Program-made: the position numbers and the translations under genes | Assembly (NCBI GenBank): GCA_905221605.1 | Contig: CAJNDS010002577.1 | Location: 140,001 to 204,000 of the forward strand | DNA from: Symbiodinium natans | Lineage: Eukaryota > Sar > Dinophyceae > Suessiales > Symbiodiniaceae | Direction: 5' to 3' | DNA: 64,000 nucleotides | Shown: in pieces, positions 51,601-64,000 of the stretch | Position numbering within the stretch: the stretch's first letter is position 1 | Layout of the letters: every line of letters starts with the position of its first letter | The notes under the pieces: generated by a model | Seen by the model: the letters and a program-made list of their open reading frames with translations, nothing else | Databases searched by the model: none | Told to the model about the DNA's origin: nothing

Positions 51601-54600
51601 ACGCGGCGATCGTGGCATTCTTCGTCCCCGTCCCTTCCAGCACTGGCCATAGCGGCGGTGACCGCGGCATCACGCAGCAGCGACTGGGCATCCACACGTC
51701 GCCTGGGAAGCCGATATGGGGTTGTGTTCCTTTGGACACGCACGAGAAAACTGGTGGCACGTGCGACGTTTCCTGCACCGAGGTGCGGCTTCTTGCCATC
51801 TTTTGGCTCTTGGCTCCCGCTGGGACCTTGTTTGAGACCCCTCAAAGTGTGCAGATGTGCTGAGGATTGTTGAGGGAAATTCCGGACCACTCAAGCAATT
51901 CCAGCATCTGCAAACACCCGGCCTGTGAGCTGTTCGAGAATGCGGCGCTGCTCCTCCAGCCAGGCCGCCTCGGAGTTCAGCGCCATGAGGTCTTCTCCTG
52001 CATGTGCAATGCATTTGAACAGCCCTCTTCTGTGAGTTTGCGCTTCATTCTGGCCTGCCAGTTGCGGCCCAGTTGGCTCAAGACCCTCCAGCTCCAGCAC
52101 CGTGCCACAGCCCAAGTGGACACGGAAGCCCTCTGTGCTCACCTAAGTCGAGAACTCTGGAAGTTCAGGAGCCTCCCTGTTCTAGGCCAGGCACAGGTTA
52201 TGAAGCTGCGGTAAGCTTAACTAGGAATTGAAAGCCATGGTGCCACCACTTCCTCATCCTCGACCTCTCTTCGGCAGGAGGCGCAATGCTCCCGGTGAGT
52301 CGTCACAAGATATGGCGAGCTCATTCAGTGAGAGAAGCGGCTGCGGACAACCACCCACGTGAGCCGAACTGCACCCAACACGGCAAAGGCAGATTATGCG
52401 AAATGGTCGTACCCGACCCAACCCTGATGGGGCACGCCCCCCGAGAAGGCAAGATCATCATAAGGGCCAAAGATACCCCTTTTTCAAAGACGGCCCCAAA
52501 ACCAGTGGCAAGACAACGGCATGGCCTCACCCTCCAGCTCTATGACAGCAATCTTTGCAATCTGCGGATCCTGAAGGCATCAGTTATGGATCTTCACGCT
52601 CAGCTCCACGAAGCTCAAATTCGGGCGACCTTACCCCAAGCCTCTGCCAACTTTTCTGCCCACACGGGCGAGTGTAGAGCCAGGTAAGGCCATGGTATCT
52701 CGAAAGGCTCTCCACCTGGTCACGCTTCGCACTGTCACATTGAGCTTCCTGCATTTGTTCGGCACATTCTGGATGTCACATGATGTCACTACAATATTCT
52801 GGCCTACCACAAAGGTCAGCAGCCCGCGACGAGCTGGTCCCGGTGGCATCCAAGGCGAACAGGTTTGAAAGCTGCGCAGTATAAACTTGCATAAGCATGC
52901 TTCTGGAAGCACGACTTGCCCGGGCCTCTACCTGATGCCTCTGAAGCATTCCTTGTCTTCTGCTTGAGCACACTGGCTGAGGACTGCAACTCCTCCCTGG
53001 CAGTCTACTCTAAACCCTGTAGGCGGGCATGGCTGTTTCGCACGCTTCTTTCCCCCCCCCCCACCCCCTAAGATGCACAAGCATGCCAAAGTGCCTCGTC
53101 GATGATGATCGTGGAAGGCAGGCACATGAGATATCAGCTGGAAGGGAAGCGTCCGTGCATTGTACAGCCCGCCAGTGTTGCAGACATGCAAAATACCGCC
53201 GACAGTTCTGTTTTGAGCAGCTGCTCACTTGATGTTTGCGTCACAGTTTTGTCAGACATTCTGGTCCCGAATAATGAATCAACACTTGTATGCAATGCAT
53301 GTGGACATAGAACATACTGTCATGCAAAGCGCATGCGCTAGCCACTCATGCCGTCTACAGCCATCTTGCCGAAACGTTGAGACTTCAAGACCATGGGCGG
53401 CATGATGACAGCTGTCAGCGCGTCCTTTCGAAGCGCATCTGAGCTCGTCCACTCGTCCTGCAGCTAGGACTTTCTGGTCTTTTCAAATCACGGCAAGCCG
53501 AAGGCCCCCCCTCTCCTCTGCTTTGTCAGGCAAGGCATCGGACCCTTCCACTGCGATCGGCTAAAGCTTCGGCGAAGCATTGAAAGCAAAGCGAGCGGCT
53601 CAGAGCGCTTACGCTTCCGCGTGCCTGCCATCCGAGCACGGATGGAGGCTTGGAAGCGCTCCACAGCCTCCGTTGTGACCGTGGACCTGCTCAAATCTCC
53701 CCCGACGTATCCTTCAGAACATGAGAGTGGCATGAGCCCCTTGCCGTGGTGGCTCCTCGGCCTGCCGACATTCAATTCCGACATCTTCCGACATTTTCTG
53801 ACATTTTCTGACATTTGTGTTTCACGGCTCTGGCGGCCCCAGTGATCTCAGAGGCCTCAGCAGCCTCGGACCAAGATCCTGGCACTCCGAACGATGCATG
53901 CGTCGCTGCTGCAGCAAGTGCATGCAGGGCACGACTCCTCCCAGGAGCAAGAAGAGAACAACTTGCACCTGACCAAGTTGACAAAAAACAAGGACAAGCT
54001 ACTCGGGTGCTGTGTCGAGTGCCGCCTTGAGCATCACATGCCTCTTTGGGCATCGCTCGCGCATGAAATACAGCAGTTCACAGCTCTGTTTGCGTTACAG
54101 AGCTGCGCATCTCGTATGTGGCTCGACTGCTGCCGCTGCTGTACCGCTTGTACCGTAGCATTGAAGGTCTCACTCATTCCTCGCTGTCAATGCGGCTCAG
54201 GTATCGGCTGAGATCAATGGTGCAGAGGCTGCAAAGCATGCAAAGAAACCGTCCATCATGTCAAACAAACGTGATTGTTTGTAGCTCTAACTTTAGCACG
54301 AACAGCACTGCGCTCTTTTCAGCTCTCGTTGAGCCATTGCTCAAGAGCTGCAGCCTTGACCTGCGTATGTAGCCGCTTCATCCCGCTTCATCGTGCAAGT
54401 CAGTGCGATGCATGGTGGCGCCCAGCGCGCAAACCCGAGAATCCCACCACGAGTCGTCCTGGCGACTTCGGTAACGGCCTCAGGGTCAGCACAGACTACA
54501 TGAGTACTACATCAGACTACAGCCCGGCTCCCGAGCCACCATGTTGCCGCGCGACCACATGTCTCGACACCAAACGGACTCAATGGACAGAAACGGACAA

Positions 54601-57600
54601 AGCAATCTTGTGTCTTTTCCTGCGCCTTTGGCAAAGTCAGGCACGAGGCACGGCTGCAGGCTTGGGCTCAAAGCCTTCTCACGAGAGTCCAATGCCTTCG
54701 TGCCTGGGCCCTGCATCTCCCGCATCACGACCGGTGACCGGGGAGTCTAGAACACAAATTGGAGTGCAAAAAAGTTTCCTGGCGGCACTCTCTGACACAT
54801 CGTCATGCAACTCCATCACCTCCATTGCAAAGATCAGCCGTCGGCCGAGTCAACAACAGCAACTACCTGACGGGGTCGGATGGATGTGGCCAGTCTGTCA
54901 CATGAAAAGGGCCTTGCATGCCTGGCAGGCAGAGTCCGTCGTCACCACATTCCGCGCTCCTCTCGAGCAGCAATTGTCGGAAGATGTGCTTTGCACAGCA
55001 GCGCAATTGATGAGCTCTTACTTCGAATGCGAGGCAGTGTATGAGTCCTTCATGAAGGCCATGAATTCTGCTTGGCTTACCATTCCATCCCTGTCCTTGG
55101 CTTCAGAAGGCAGCAGACTGAAGGCGTTTGAATGATTCCAAGCATTCTCCCCAACGAATGTCATGCTCGAGGCAGAGTATGACACAATGGAATGACTGCC
55201 CTGCTGCAAGGCATCCCTGTCCGCAAGATTCAGCATCTCCTCGCGGAGAAGACTTTAAGACTAACCCACATAACTTGCAAAGCACCCTCAGGAGGCAGCA
55301 ACAAAGGCACATGACGGAATACATGAGTCCTGCAGCTCCCGGTCACTTAAGTCTTCACCCAACGCCCTGGCAAAAAAACAGATGGAGCCAAAACAGACCC
55401 AGACAGTTTTGCTGGCCTGGAGACCCGCTTCAGTTTCGGAAGGGTGATGTATCCTTAGCTGGGGATGCATCGATGTTGTCGGTGTGACCGGGCACATGCG
55501 AGGTGCAGTTGGTTGCCAATGCGGCTGCGCTTCCGAAGCCTTCAGGATCAAACCTGGTGGCTGCAAATGGGTGCAAGCAGCTCAGCGTCGCAGCATGCGG
55601 GGGGGGGGGGGGGGTCCTCAAGTGGGGCCTCGGTCGGGCCTATGCTGTGCCTCATTATTAGAGTTCTGCAGAGGCACTGTTGGAAGGCTTTTTCCACCCG
55701 CGGCTTGCGCTCCATCATCTTCCTTATGCATCGACATGTCCCTGGACTGGACCACTTCACTTCACACAAGGCGGCAAGGAATGCTCAGCACCCAGCCGGA
55801 TGACCATGCAACCTGACGGCCATGGACTCTCACATTCTGACCGCAACACTGCTCACATTGACTGATGCCACTGCATGCTGTGAAGATGCAGGTCAAGCAG
55901 CGAAACTTGTCAAAGTTCAGCGGCCCGCTTCCGGTCTCGTCCACCTGCAGGCAGCGGTAGCTGTCTACACCTTGTCTACGTTGTTCATCGCAAGAGCAGC
56001 CATGCAGTGTGGCCAAAACAAAAGAGACAAACGACAGCTGCCAGCTGCCTCAGCAAACATCCTACCCACTTCTTCCTTGGAATCCTTGAAGCCGAGCTCC
56101 CTCATGACAAGATGGAGCTCCTGCACCATGTGGTTGCCACATCACGAAGGACCCGATTCTTGAGTTCACGGAATGTCCTTGGAGTTGATCTCACCGCTTC
56201 CATCAGGGTCACAGAGGTCGAAGGCAGCCTTGACCTCCTGAAATACCGAGACAGGGTTGAGGGCCATTCCTGGGAAGTGGTACACACCATGATCCTCGTG
56301 TACTTGCCGGCCTTCAACATCTCCTGGCTGAGCTGATCGTCAGCCTTCGGACGCTCGAACTCAAACTACTCGTAAGAATCGGCGCACGGTGCACGTTGGA
56401 CCTCGGAGAAGCTGACCTCCTGCACAGGACGAGCCGCGGCATGAAACCCGAACCCCAAGAGCCTCAGGCCTGAAAAACAGAAGGCCCTGCAGCCAGATTG
56501 AGAAACAAGGTCTAACCTGGAATCCACTACACGCAACACGCTACAAGTTTTCACTGCCTCACGCTTGCAAAGGGGTATTCATGGGCTCTTGTCGCGCAAT
56601 GGCAATGATAGGCGATGATATGTCCGTCCAGTCCCTGTCCTGTACCATCTGCTTGCTCGAGAAGGACAGGGTCCGTTGCAGCCTCTGACCTCTCCAGAAC
56701 GACAGCTGTCACTACTGACTACCTTGCTAGGCTAGGTTTGACACGAAAGCTCTGGAGTGCCTAATGCAAGAGCTCTGGGGAGCGACATCGTTTGAAATCC
56801 CCTGCGAAACCCTATGGAGGAGCTGGGTAGAAGCTTTTGGAAAGCCAGAGGCTTCTTCTGGAACCTGAGAACCAAGTACTCAGGCCCCAATGACCAGAAT
56901 GCACAGCACTCTCTCCCAAGACCATAACAGACAGAAGCCAGAGAGTTACGGGAAGGTCTGTGCACGCGTTTTCCCTGCTGTTGTGCGCATGCCTTTGTTG
57001 CGGCTTGACCGCGCACCCGGCTACAGCGACCGCAACCACTTGTTGGAAAAAAATGCAATGTCTCTGCTTTGCGATGTCTGAGGGCAGCACCTCCAGCAAC
57101 CAGCTCCTGCATCATTCATGCACATCATACGCATAACGTCGCATAGCACTCTCACCACAGTCTGGGGCCAAAGGGTTTTTGCAATTGCGGACGCGGGTTG
57201 CGGCGGATCCAAGCGTCTAGTCAGCCCACGCTCTCAAGCATTGGAGAGGTGAGTTCTTCCATGTTCTTCCGATCACATTTCGACCGGCATATCCGTCGCA
57301 GTCTACGTATAGTCTACGTCATGCAGAGACAGCCTCGGGATCTGCCTCTTCAGGGCCACTATCGCTCACTTTCCTTTGAAGGAGGACCGCTGGCCATGTG
57401 AGCATCATGTTCCCAAAGTTCGGCCCGCCAGCAGGGACCCACTTGTGTTTGTGAAGCTCGCCCAGGATCAGCTCCTCACTCGCCCAATGATGCCACAAGC
57501 AAAACAAGCAAAGACTCAACGAAATGCAAAAACTCCAGACTGCGCAGGTTGTTCGCAAGGCTAAACTGAAGCATTGGACTTTAAAAAAAGACATTCCAAG

Positions 57601-60600
57601 GGTCCATGGGGTAAGCATAGGGCCACCAACAGTTCTGCAGGGAGCAGCAGGCGTGCCCCGTGGTCATCTTCGTGTTCCTGAAGGTGATGTCGTAGTCTTG
57701 GTCATACTCGTCCTTGACACACTGGACGTCCGAGCCACTCATGACCTTGAGGCCGTTCATGATCCCCTCGGTCACCTCTTTCTCAACTCCTCCAAGGCAC
57801 ACCTTTCCCGGAAAGTTCTGGTCCTTGATGGCCACAAAGGCTGTCTCCATGGGAGTGCCGACGTACTCCCACACGAAGCTTGGCCACGAGGCACCTATCC
57901 CCCCGAAGCTGGGACAAGCTGCGATTTTCCAGCCTTGCTTGCCCATTGTCTGCGTCATGGCCAGAATGCTGTCGTTGCGTGGAAAGTAGGCAACCTTCAG
58001 GCTGAAGGCCTGGTGTCCTGTGGTAAGAGAGGTATTGCGCAGCACGTGCTCCCAGTCGCCATCATACTCATCTTTCGACAAAGTGACCTGCTCGTTGCCC
58101 TTCACACCCTTCAAGGCCTCACTCAACTGCTTGCCAACCTCGCCTACGTGGGCCGGCGAGCCTGAAAGACAAAGCTTGCCAGGGATGTTTTGGTCTTTGA
58201 CTGCAGCAAGGATGAGAGGAGGTGACTCATTTGGTGGGTTAAGCAATCGCTTGAAGATGAAGCATGGCCAATCAACAACATCACCACCAAAGTTGGGTGC
58301 CGACAATAATCGCCAGCCCAGCTTGTACACCTCGTCCAAGAGAGGATATAGTACATTACCCTTTGGGAAGTAAGGCTTCGCGAAGCTGAAGGCCTGCATG
58401 CCAGAAGTAAGGGAGGTGTCTCGGAAAACCAAGTCCCACTCTTTGGAGGTGTCGTAGTCGTCGAAACTCAAGTTCGCTTGCGGGCTCAACTGCTTGAGTT
58501 TGCTTGTAAAGTCACCTTTCAGCTTCTCCTTAGAGTCTTAGAGGTTCGCAGCCCACAGGATTCTCACACACTCCACATCTCTCCACCCCCCTAGCCTGAA
58601 CACACAGCACCCATAAAATCATAGAGAAGCACATCCCATTATAGATCAGGGGCAATAACTTCAGGAGGACCACTGATACAGAGTTTGCCTGGTATGTTCT
58701 GGTCCTTGACAGCCAAGAAGAGCGTCTCCTTGGCATAGATCTGTTCCACATCCTGGGACAGTGGGCTCTCTCCAAGCTGCGTTGAGATGGATAAGAAGCC
58801 ACTACACGTGACAAACCTATGCATGAGCCTTCTGGCAAATGATCATCGGCCACTCCACAGACTGTTTGTCGTTGATGGGGCCGCCGTAGCTTGGCGCCGC
58901 CGACGGAAGCCATCCATGCTCCCCCAATGCATCCAAGAGCCCCACCACCTTGGCTTGACGAATCAAAACAACCACGGCAGATCATTGATTGATGGCACGT
59001 AAAACAGAGAAACTCTGTGCTAGATGCAGTTTTGAAGCGTGGCGGCCGATAGGAAAGAAGGGCTTCTTGAGTGAGAGGAACTGATAGCCACTGGTCATCT
59101 TGGTGTTATGCCATGCAATGTCCCAGAGCTTGTCATGCTCATCCGAAGCCCGCGCCACTCCGGTGTTCGTCTGCTTAAGAACTGCCTCGACTGATGCTAG
59201 CAGTTGCGGATCACTTGCTGCAGAACCACTAAGGTAGACTTTGCCGGTCATGTTCTGGTCTTTGATTCCCAAGAGCAGGACCCCCTTGCCGAGACCATTA
59301 CCGCGAGTCTTCTGAATATGCGCGGCTGAAGCTGGATGGTCCACATTAACAGATCCAATGCACCCCATGATTTCACGGCGCTGGCGAACTCACTAACTTG
59401 GCGGAGCGATTCCGAAGCCCCTTGTCTTTGAGCCAAGAGGATGACACATGATGAAACGAAGCGCGCGTGACCACGGATGAACAAACGACCGCTAGCAACC
59501 CTGGGATCTCTTGGGCCCCCACTGCAGTTGCGGCCGCTAAACGGTTGGTCCTCCTGCTCGCATGGACGAATCTATGCCTAGAAGTCTTCGACGGTCCTCG
59601 AGAAGGACATGAAAGACAGCCTGCGTCCACATAGCCACTGCATGTTTGGTCTCGCAGTTGGATTCCTATGCTCTGTGCGTCTTTTCGCTTCAACGCAAAG
59701 TCCCTATGCGAACCTATGCGAATCTACATCAGCACGACTGCTCGGTCTTTCATATAGGGGCTGAGATGAGATGGGCTGAGAACCAAAAGAAGCGGCACAG
59801 GTTCGGGGGCAGTCAGTCTCAACGCCCCACAGCAAGTCAAAGACATCCTTGGCGATGAAGCTTGCAACTTCTGCAAAAGCTACGATCCCCATCGATCCCC
59901 GTCGAGGCTGGGGACGTCACGACACAGGTATTTGGAGCTCTTCTCCTTGCGCTCGCAGTGGCCACACACATCTCTGAAGATGGCAGCAGAGCTCAGCAGA
60001 GCTATGTCCAGGCACTGCAGTGTCTGAGGACAAAGCTCAACAGCTCCACGACAGCAGGCCCGACCTTTGAAAACAAGATGAAAGGCAGCAAGAAGGCTCA
60101 TGGAAGCTGCGATGCATTGCGAAGCAGAACAGCAGAACATGGGCCCCGGGTCATCTCGCGAAGTCTGGGCGCTGTGCGACTGGTTGGCCACCAGTGCTAC
60201 GGTTGCCAAGACCCACAACCTTGCGAATGCACGGGAAAGAGCTTCGATCCACAAAGCTACATGTGATTTTCTCATCTTGCAAGACCTTGTAAGCAATGCA
60301 GGAGAGGTGGTGGTTGAGACATGGCCCTTGCCTTAAGCGGGTGACCCGAAAAGTCACCGGTAACATTTCCGGGTCTCTCGCCGGGCATCTGGGAAAAACA
60401 TGCAAACCTACCCCACAATCCGTGTAACATCTGAAAGACATGAAAGTGACAGAGAACTAAAGGATGTACGTCTAGGTCTTTGTGTGGGCAAGACACACAA
60501 GCTAAAATGTTACAAAGGCGGGGGGGGGGGGTTCTCCTGGTAACAACTCCGAAGTTTCCACGAAACTATCGGTGACTGACGCAGCGCCCCCCCTTGGAAA

Positions 60601-63600
60601 CATTTCTTAAAGCTGTTGAGACGACAGCATGGGTGAAGATTGTGTGGCAATAGGACAGAAGTCAAGGTTGCTTCAGGCATCAAACTAAGCCCTCCGCGAT
60701 AACAAGGTCAGCCAGTCGCTCTCTCCCAAGGCACGCATTTGTAAGCCTCTCCAAAAGAGTGGCTTCAACCTCAGGACTTCCAGAGCTGAGATAAAGGAAA
60801 AACAGATGCGACTCGATGAAAGGGCTGAAGCACTCAGAGGCACCGGCAGCAAGCTTCGCCTGTTCACATACCGTGGTGGCTGCAATATCAGATAGCAGCG
60901 ACGTACAGCGATCGAAACAGGAAACCTGCTGACGGAAGAACAGGGCAAAGACTTTTCAAATGACGGGTACGAGTAGCTGTTCAGACCTGACCGTTCTCTG
61001 CGAGTCTCTTCACAGTTCGCCTGCTCTACACGGAGGTCATGGAGGTCAATCACGCCGGCCTCGCAGCTACCAGATACTTTGGGCACGCACAGTTAGCTCC
61101 AAACGTCTGGAGCATAGCACAAGTAGACACGGGCCTCAACACTATGCAGGTGGCATGCGACCTGGGCTTGTCCAACTTTCCCATAGGTCCGAAGGATCAT
61201 CCGCCCATCTGAACAAAGTCGTTTTGCTGGGCGTCAAGCGGCAGAGTCGCAAGCCTCCCTGTACAGAGCCAGCGCCTCGTGGAGCGCACAAACGAGCGAA
61301 AGGGCATTGAGAAAGCAGAAAACAGGATTGCGCGACTGAGTCACAACTTCCTCAGCAGGCCAGACAAAATGCCAAAGATCAAGCAGCACTACGGCCTGCG
61401 AGCGTCGTGCGCCCCCGACAGTGGCTGCAACAACCGCCAAGGTGGCTCCAGTGAAGGCAAATTCATCGGGCTCCTCCTGAGCCAGAGCGCACCAAGAGCA
61501 CAGAACTGAAAGCCTTCTGAGTATCTGAGACCTCGTTGCAGCATGGTACCCTTTCCCGAGGAGAGCACCAACTGCTCAAGGAGATGCACGGCAAACTCCC
61601 AAAGAGAACCAGACAGACAGGCCTGCTGGTGAGCTGCAATGACGTGGCAAAATCCCTACGTTCGGTGCATTCTGTGGTCAGCTTTCCGAGTCCTGGATCG
61701 CAACGTTCGAGGTCTGGCTTCCAGGCTCGAGGTGTCTGGAAGCCATGTCCTGCCACTTTAAAGGCTTTTTGACGCTTTGTGCCTCTAACCCGCACAGTCA
61801 AACGTGCAGAAGTGTACATGTGATACCATGTGATACCATCCTCGAAGAGAAAAAGGGCGCGATGCCACTGCTGAGCCTGGCTTGTCGCTGGGACCGGCGA
61901 GAAGTCACACGAAGCGTGTCATCTTTTTTTCATCTCCAGCCAGGCGCGCCCTCTGGCAAGCCGTCATAGCGGCGTTGCATGAGATGACCTCGTCTTGGCG
62001 GTCCATCTGCGTGCTGCAAGTTCACCGGAAGAGTCACAATAATGGACTTGCTGCTGACAATCCTGGGTGGCTGGACGTGCAGGTCAAGCTGCCGGGCCTA
62101 GGTAAGGCGAGAGCAGAAGTGGAAGCTCCATCGAGTCACTTAAGGTGCCCTCTGCCCTTTGAACACGCAAGGGCACGGCCCGCATCCCCACAAGCAGAGC
62201 CATCGCAGCTTCCCAGCTGGAACCCCGAGCCTCACTTCACACTCTGGGCACTCTGGGGACATGGGCAGGGGTCAAGGAGGGCACTTAGGAGTAAATGAAG
62301 ACAGCCTGGTCCCGCACACACCCTGCGAGGATGGCAGACAATGTAATGTGATCGGCTACACCACCATCAGCTTCGAAAGCCTGACCACATGGGCATTCCG
62401 TGCAGTCAGTGCATTCAGCGCAGTCAAGTGCATCAACGTGAATTGCGCGCGTTTGGGTGTGCAGGAACCGGAAGTCAAACTCCGTAACGGAAAGTCTTGC
62501 ACCTTCAGGTGCTCGAGGGCTCGAGGCCAGTGAGAAGACTCTCCCAAAGTTGAAGCAAGGGTGCCCAGGATCATGTTGTTGCTCTGCACCTGCAAACGAT
62601 GGGCAAGGAAGCTTATTCAAATCTCGAACAGGCAGCTCGGGGCAACTCATATCAACTCATCTGAGTACGGGCAAGAGGTGCTGTTTGGTCGCCAGGCATG
62701 TCTGGTGCACTTTGGGGCTAGCACAGAGGAATGCTAAGAGGACGGTTTGAATACAAAGGTGTGCATAACTGGAGACATAAAAACATATGACAATCCCGTT
62801 GACGCATAGCTGCGTTGCGGCTCAATTTAAAACGATTCGACACCACTACTCACAGAGAGCATGTTCACATTCGGGATGGCGGAAAGGACAGTCCATCGTT
62901 ACTGCTGCGACCAGCAGGCGAACTGTGACAGAGAGAAAGATGGGAGAAGGCGGTCAGGAAGAAGACTCTGTGCTTGAGCGCCGCTGCAATTAGCCAAAAT
63001 TAGCCAAAGAGGAGCTGATGTAACAGGCGTGCTGAAATGACATTACAATCATTACAAAGTCCCACCGCTCATACAAGTTTTCGAGATCGGCCTGTCTGCT
63101 TTGCATCTCAGCGAAGAGATGCCTCGGCTACGAACCGACCTGCCCTGCTCTTGGGGCCACAGAAGATACTCAGGGTTCTTGCCGACTTTGAAGCCCGCTA
63201 GGGGCCTGGCGAAGCTAGAGTCCAGTGACGCCCAGCCCCAGATGCACCAATTGAAGCCTCAAGAAATAGACGTGACAAGGCGGCCACCTACTTGTGAGCC
63301 ATGAGTCTACACGAGCTCAAGTCAGCTCAAGTCCAAGCTTGAGGCTGGGGCATTGTAGGTCACACTATTCGGGTGCAACTGTCTCGAAGGGAAGGATGCT
63401 GCGAGGTCTAGTGCACTCTGCCATTCGAGTGCCTAGGAACGCGGCCATGCACTAAGCACTGGCACCCAGCAACAAAAAATCCGGCAACAAACCAAGAGCG
63501 CAACTCGCCTTGGCAACGCAACTGATCGTCGCGTTGAGACACGCGTCCTGGGCCGCACTCGAGATCGCCAAGAGAGGGCTCCCCCGATGCTCTGTGGGGT

Positions 63601-64000
63601 TTGTCCAAGAAGCTGAGCGCCCGGCAGAAGGCCCAGCACGGCTGCCCCCGCTGCCCCTGCCGCCCGCGCCGCCTGCCTCCGTGGCTTCCGCATCCTCCAG
63701 AAGCTGCACTGCCAGAGTCCTAGGCAAAGACAAGAAGCACGTCAAAAGCATCCGAGGAAAGCTTTCTTGGAGCTTCGCCCTCTGAAAGTCAGACTGGGAC
63801 AGCGGCCACAGATTTCCTTTTTCGCAGGCGGAAATTGCCTGAGCTTGGCTGCATCTGGAACCTGTTACAGTCCAGTTACTTAAGCTCCCGCTCCAGATGA
63901 CTTCTTTTGCTTGTTGGGGTGCCGGCGGAGGAGAACATGAAAGTATTCAGCTGTTCTGGTGAGTCACGTGCCTGCTGCAAGGACCAACCACTTTCCAAGC

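Overview
The window looks like nuclear DNA of a dinoflagellate, most likely Suessiales/Symbiodiniaceae-like. This is inferred from sequence character, not from a database match. Every gene I can defend lies on the minus strand over 60 kb. The reconstructed introns are short and mix GT-AG, GC-AG and GA-AG, nearly always with a G right after the acceptor AG. TTTAGGG-type telomere-like motifs are scattered through a tandem array, and there is a weak match to the dinoflagellate spliced leader. No bacterial operon, rRNA, tRNA, CRISPR array or intact transposase was recognised. ORF starts in such a genome are often not gene starts, so many entries are exons or exon groups.

Region by region (all minus strand): 1-15 kb holds fragmentary genes. 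The best are a two-exon orphan at 4.4-5.2 kb, a two-exon orphan at 9.6-10.4 kb, a universal-stress-protein-like gene at 10.6-11.6 kb and a class I methyltransferase-like gene at 13.7-14.7 kb. From about 14.9 to 38.5 kb lies a tandem array of 13 ORF-bearing units of about 1.7-1.9 kb. It has two unit types (A and B), AB dimers of about 3.64 kb and a larger duplication offset by about 14.3-14.4 kb. Each ORF carries an N-terminal CCHC-like zinc-binding motif followed by a conserved helical core. The B units contain two adjacent long palindromes, and one A unit has a separate fold-back inverted duplication.

Right of the array, 38.9-41.9 kb holds a 538-residue orphan ORF with probable downstream exons. 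Regions 42-53 kb hold several orphan multi-exon genes. A four-EF-hand centrin/calmodulin-like gene (55.0-56.4 kb) could be rebuilt almost exon by exon by aligning to the EF-hand pattern. A gene at 57.3-59.4 kb encodes about 540 residues made of four tandem repeats of a domain I do not recognise, behind an MGCxxS lipidation-type N terminus. The last 4 kb hold further minus-strand exons, including PPR-like helices.

The most promising undescribed objects are the tandem ORF array with its palindromes and the four-repeat protein. Both are described from sequence only.
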